From Amoeboaphelidium protococcarum (Eukaryota > Aphelidiomycota > Aphelidea), in the NCBI GenBank assembly GCA_023515745.1, contig JALECJ010000257.1, positions 436,687 through 500,686 of the forward strand: 64,000 nt of DNA. Direction: 5' to 3'. A model generated the notes under the pieces. That model was not told where the DNA came from. It saw only the letters and a list, made by a program, of their open reading frames with translations, and ran no database searches. The position numbers were made by a program, and so were the translations under genes. Positions 59,852 to 64,000 of this stretch are shown here, piece after piece (position 1 is the first letter of the stretch; every line of letters begins with the position of its first letter).

Positions 59852-60811
59852 ATGTCCATGTTCTGGTCTAGGTTGATATGTCTTGCAATTGCTGTTTTAA
59901 GTTGGGCCAACCATTCGCTGTCGTCGCCTGTAATCTAATCTTCTGCTGAGCTTGATGTGAGGAATCTAGATGGTAATTCTGTGTTTTCACCTGTCAATGA
60001 TCACGATTTAGGAGCCGCGCAAAGCATAGCTAAGGTTAGTGAATGTCCTATTTGCGCTAATGAATTCTTTGCGGATTAAATGCTCACTCCGTGCTGCCAG
60101 TCTCTGTGCTCATAATGCGCTACTAAGCTAGCGAAGACGAGCGAACTATGCGAGTTTTGTAGAAGACCGCGTAATTCGCAATCGGAATAATCGATAATCA
60201 CGCAAACTTTAGATGAGGTGCAGAATGTTCTGGACTGGAGCCGTGATATTCTGTCGAAAGATACTGATAAGTACGCTCCAGATGTAACTTGGCTCAATTT
60301 GTATCTGGCGGTGAGGTTCAAACTTACGGCGGCTTCTAAAAATTTGCAGTCTTTAGATGCTTCTAGAATCGTCAACCTTCCCGGAAGGGATCTGGGAGAA
60401 GAATTTGATTATCTACCATTCTCTATGGCTAACACTGGTTCTGCTCTTCACTAATCACTAAAGAAGTTAAGACAAGCTCTCCATAGGCTTAAAGTTCAAG
60501 AAAGCGTTGTGATTAGCAACACGCGTTTAGAGTAGGCAATCGACTAGATCAAATCTAGTGAGTTGACTTCATCTCAACGACGGAGATTGTTGAAGAATTA
60601 TTTCTCCTATTAAATGATGGATTAGAAAATCATCATGTCTGGGCTACTTTTGGCACTTTAGAAAGCTTTTGAGGAGTGTAAACAGGTGCTCATTGATCGA
60701 CAAAAGTTACGTTTGGACCGTCAGGCATAATTAGCAAGAAGTGATGGTTACTTGAGATTTAGTCCTTTGTTTGATCCGGGCGTGTATTTTGATGATAATC
60801 GCGAAGACTGA
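59852..60811 (+). CDS. RING-type zinc-finger protein with N-terminal signal sequence
   Basis: An intronless 319-residue protein. The first 25 residues ('MSMFWSRLICLAIAVLSWAN') look like a signal peptide or anchor. A RING-like zinc finger follows at about residues 66-110: 'CPICANEFF', 'MLTPCCQSLCSQC', 'CEFCRRPR'. The Pro-Cys-Cys form of the third ligand pair recalls RBBP6/Mpe1-type RINGs. The remaining 200 residues are helical ('SLKKLRQALHRLKVQE', 'RRLLKNYFSYQMMDQKIIMS') with no second clear membrane segment. Ubiquitin ligase activity is plausible by family, not shown. Confidence 0.7.
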
Positions 60812-61254
60812 TTTGATTTATTGTTTTAAGTATTTTATTTTATCGTAATATTTTATACATAAATTAACATTCTTTTCAGAACAATTTTTAGTTAAGATGT
60901 TCTACATTATATATGATGTGCGGCATGCTACTGGAGTACGCTGAAATGTAATGATCAATTTCGATACTTCAATAGCAAAGTTTTATCACAGTCTTATGAC
61001 GATTAAAACGATGTATAAATGGCGCCACTTTTTTTGCAATGCGCAATGGACCAGTGGCGTAACTAGCTTTTGAATGAAGGTACGCACTTCTTGAGATTTT
61101 TCTCAGAGTCTCGTGCCGTTGTTTCATCCAAGTCTACCCATACATAGGAATTCGTGAACTAAACACATGTATTCCTAAGTAAATGCTCAACAATTATGCC
61201 TTCAACGCTTTTATGCTACACTATCATCATGGGAAGGCTTGGAAAGATCCCGTA
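60812..61254. other. Intergenic region, no gene seen
   Basis: 443 bp, AT-rich. I found no gene, tRNA or conserved repeat in it. Confidence 0.4.
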
Positions 61255-61764
61255 ATGAAACTGAAAATAGCCATTTAGGTGGCGGTCATTGCAGTAAGCT
61301 CTGCGCAATTCGAGCGATTGTTAAACGCGTTAATTTAGGCAAATAATCAACATAAAAAAACTCGGACTGCAGATAGATTGCATTATCTCGTGGTCGGTAA
61401 GATGAACTATGACCTTATGGAAATGATAGACGCAGACGCTGCCAAGGACGCTTTTCTTGCGAAGTCAGAGAGAAGATTACATGGATACAGCAAAAATGAT
61501 ATGCTTGAATTTTAAAACTTCGCCCTCATCTTACCAATTGATTAACGCGCAGCATACCCCTGTATACTGCTAGATACACCACTGATGCAGAGTATTTTGA
61601 CGCTAGACCAGTCCTAACTGAGAGTTAAAATAGACCTGTTAGCCCGACTCTAAACCGGCACGGATTTTGGTCAGTAGTATGAGACCAAGACCACACCGCT
61701 CGGGATCCTGCTTTGCGTAGGCTCGTTAATGAAGACTGACGATTGTCGCCGTCGTTGGTTTTGA
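61255..61764 (+). CDS. Predicted small secreted protein
   Basis: A 169-residue frame from ATG 61255 to TGA 61762-61764. It begins 'MKLKIAIQVAVIAVSSAQFE', a plausible cleavable signal peptide, and continues with a mixed helical sequence ('ADRLHYLVVGKMNYDLMEMI'). No known domain. It ends 30 bp before the next plus-strand gene. Supported by the signal peptide and composition only; a chance open frame is possible. Confidence 0.4.
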
Positions 61765-61794
61765 ATTCGCCTCATTTTCTACTAAAATTTATAA

Positions 61795-62634
61795 ATGTGG
61801 AAGCTGTTTTCTCGAAAACCCACAATTGAGTCTGAAGTTCTAACAGAGCTCTGTCCAAAGGATGAGATGGATACTTTTGCACCATTGGATACTTATTTCA
61901 GCAACTTAAAGCTGAAGCACTTTTTCAACATAGATTTGGAAAAATTGGCCGAGAACGTGCCTTATAATCATCGTCTTTTAATGACTATCTTTGTGTAAAA
62001 TTATATGCGCCCGTACATTGAACAGCATCAAGGATTATCTGCTGGCGAGCATAAAACAGGTGCAACGAATGGTATTGACTGCTCTGATGGTATATTTAAT
62101 GCCCGCGGCTGTCTTGTTTCTTCCATTTACGAAGTTGACAAAATTTCTGGGCAAATTAATATTCGATAGCTGCAAAAGAAGGATTACTTAGAACAATTGA
62201 CGTGTAAAAGTGGTGGATTTTCAAGATTGGATTTCTCGAAGAACGAGCTATAGTCCGTCGACTTGGAGATCGTTAAGAACATTATCACTCAATTAAACTC
62301 ATAGGGCAAGATCAAGCAGAACTGCCAGATAAATCTAGAGAATAATCGGATTCATGGCTTAGGCGAGTATAAGGAGGTGGTTCCTCGTATACTTCGCGAA
62401 TTGGCTGATCTACCGTAAATTTCGTACATCAACATCAATAATAATCCATTTTGCACTGTTGATCGCTTGGATTTCTGGCGGAGCTTGCTTGTTAATGACA
62501 TACTGACGAGTAAAGTTGTCTGGATCAATCAGTATTTTCTGAATTCAAATGGCTGGAAAAACTTGGTCTTTGATGAACTAGTGAGCTAAAAAATGAGAGA
62601 TGTCCATCGGGTTTATTATGCCAATTGCAATTGA
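61795..62634 (+). CDS. Leucine-rich-repeat-like protein
   Basis: An intronless 279-residue frame from ATG 61795 to TGA 62632-62634. The C-terminal half has LRR-like units: 'FSRLDFSKNELQSVDLEIV', 'QINLENNRIHGLGEYKEVVP', 'ISYININNNPFCTVDRLDFW'. The N-terminal half ('MWKLFSRKPTIESEVLTELC') has no recognised domain. The spacing is irregular, so it is a divergent LRR protein of unknown role, perhaps from a lineage-specific family. Confidence 0.55.
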
Positions 62635-62780
62635 TTTGAGACGTCAATGGAATATATACGTGATTTTGAAACTCTAATTGACTTTTTATTTGAAAGCTTT
62701 CGAAGCTGATTTGAGGTTGGATTTGAATCGTAGCCTTGTCGCCTCGATCGTAGTGCAGTGCCAGTGCAGTATTGTGCAGT

Positions 62781-63746
62781 TCAGTGTAGAGTTGTGTGTT
62801 TTGGTGTAGTTGAGTGTACTTGTGTGTAGTATGTAAAAAACATATTAGGTTGAGCAAGTAAGTGAAAACACGAAACGGAGTTTTTTTATTAATATTAATT
62901 TTCATCATCGGAATCCCAAATCTGTTATATCACTTCCGGGCGTGTTGTTGGAGTTGGACGCAGCCAATTGTTACTGCAGTACAAGTGTATTCGTCCACGC
63001 TTCTTTTACTACGTTTCACGTGTGTCAACCCGATCAGTGGCTAATTGCGCATCACCATAAGGAATCACACGAAATTTAAAAACTACTAGGGAACCAACGA
63101 CGCAATATTGACGGAACGAGGTGATATCCACGTTTTCGCGGCCTTCGTTTGTAACATTGGCAGGTGATTAGTCCTTTGTACTCAGTTTGAACTCCGGAAA
63201 GTCTGAATCCAGGGGTAAGGAGTACAGGAGACGGGAAGTGTTGGCCGGATTTAATGGAAACGGCTCACGTATGGAATAAAGCGCTGCTAGAGATTCACGC
63301 CAACCAGGGAGCGTGTTATCTGGGTACAGCACATCCGTGCCTGTAAGCGTTACTTTCCAGGCCTTTTGAACGCCACGAACCATTTGACGCTCAATTTTTC
63401 CAACGACACCAGTTATGAGCATAAATGCTTCTGATGCATTGCCCGACGCATCTTGATCGGTTGCAGCTAACATGTAGTCCATAGCCTGGGTTGATGAGTC
63501 TTCAACATCAGAATCCAGGTTATCGCGACGCTACCATGTTAGCTGCGGTATTAAACTAGTAACATAATCCCCTTTGCCATTATTTCGCTGTAGAAAGCAG
63601 TGACTTTACTTAAACGCGATCTTGATTATCGTCTGCCTCAGAATCGGTAGACTCTTGACGTTGACGCTTAGATGTTTGTGCGTTCTCAGCACGGGATGGA
63701 CTACTATATCTCTTGGGATTTTAAATGTTGAATTGATGTTTTTCAT
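62781..63746 (-). CDS. Uncharacterised protein, N-terminus uncertain
   Basis: One frame is open for 322 codons from ATG 63746 to TGA 62781-62783. The middle looks well structured ('MDYMLAATDQDASGNASEAF', 'KAWKVTLTGTDVLYPDNTLP', 'SLPLDSDFPEFKLSTKD'). In the first 130 bases another frame looks more coding-like (Ser/Arg/Gln-rich with 'SKRQRQESTDSEADDNQD') and would join the main frame by a 22-nt GTAAAG..TCTACAG intron at 63588-63609. The last 60 residues are low complexity and may be untranslated or follow a further splice. Family not recognised. Confidence 0.4.
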
Positions 63747-64000
63747 ACTTTCAAAGCTCTAGCATTAAGAGGTGTCTTTCGCAGAAAACTACCCTCTTGA
63801 AATATATATTGCTTACTGTTGCATTAAATAGGAATGTTACCTCGAGGCTGCCAATCACCCAATCACTGCGCAGTACTCCTGTAAAGCGTTAAAATGATGA
63901 TTTTGCGTGTTTTTACTACTTTTACATCGTGGGACATTGTGGCGTTGCGTCCCTCTTTACCTCCACTCCATCGTAATTTGATTTTGATAATTGATTTAAA
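63747..64000. other. Right edge of window, no gene resolved
   Basis: 254 bp upstream of the last minus-strand gene, probably its 5' region. I see no complete gene. Confidence 0.3.

Noticed and set aside
1-64000. Bacterial or phage origin (CRISPR, operons, Shine-Dalgarno sites)
   Set aside because: Spliceosomal introns, CPSF1, SPT7, SEC7 and a mitochondrial presequence show nuclear eukaryotic DNA; no CRISPR-like repeat array was seen.
1-64000. tRNA genes, including suppressor-type tRNA-Gln
   Set aside because: I scanned the intergenic stretches for T-loop and cloverleaf patterns by eye and found none that could be supported.
1-64000. Ciliate macronuclear chromosome
   Set aside because: No telomere repeats, many genes on one stretch, and intron sizes of 50-80 nt with canonical sites; the shared TAR=Gln code alone is not enough.

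Overview
The window is nuclear eukaryotic DNA that uses a reassigned genetic code: TAA and TAG are read as glutamine and TGA is the only stop. Read this way, long conserved proteins become continuous (for example a 2006-codon Sec7-family protein, a 1383-residue CPSF1 and a 1220-residue P5A ATPase), and every gene model here ends in TGA. The DNA is gene-dense, about 40% G+C by eye, with about 30 protein genes on both strands. Most genes have no intron. The others have 1-3 GT..AG introns, usually 50-80 nt, with two long exceptions (277 and 654 nt). Mitochondrial enzymes (glutamate dehydrogenase, GatC) show an aerobic eukaryote with mitochondria. SPT7, IPI1, GPI10, SPF1 and an FMP25-like protein fit a fungus or close relative, but I cannot place the species. 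TAR=Gln codes are known in ciliates, diplomonads, some oxymonads, some green algae and other protists; the multi-gene layout and intron sizes do not look like a ciliate macronucleus.

Layout. 1-3.6 kb: end of UTP5/WDR43, then a helical-repeat-like protein. 4.7-10.3 kb: secreted prolyl oligopeptidase (-), a small membrane protein, mitochondrial GatC, glutamate dehydrogenase. 10.4-16.6 kb: GYF-domain protein (-), uncharacterised genes, and a multi-exon gene with a retroelement-like C-terminus. 16.6-21.4 kb: HNH protein, a disordered acidic protein, SPT7. 21.7-32.4 kb: CPSF1, a small convergent gene, GPI10, SPF1. 32.5-40.2 kb: coiled-coil protein (-), AMMECR1, EMC5, JmjC/cupin protein, a small coiled-coil gene. 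40.4-52.9 kb: Sec7 ARF-GEF, F-BAR/SH3 protein (-), a tail-anchored-like protein (-), RCC1-like protein, CBM48 protein (-), RPS3 (-). 53.1-60.8 kb: dual-specificity phosphatase (-), IPI1 (-), DOA1/PLAA, a second CBM48 protein, RING protein. 61.2-64 kb: three poorly conserved genes.

Most genes are housekeeping functions without operon logic: ribosome biogenesis (UTP5, IPI1, RPS3), transcription and RNA processing (SPT7, CPSF1), ER/Golgi membrane biology (GPI10, SPF1, EMC5, Sec7) and ubiquitin turnover (DOA1). The points of greatest interest are the genetic code itself, a candidate C/D snoRNA in the RPS3 intron, a palindromic stop shared by convergent genes, and the uncharacterised genes near 11-16 kb and 61-64 kb.
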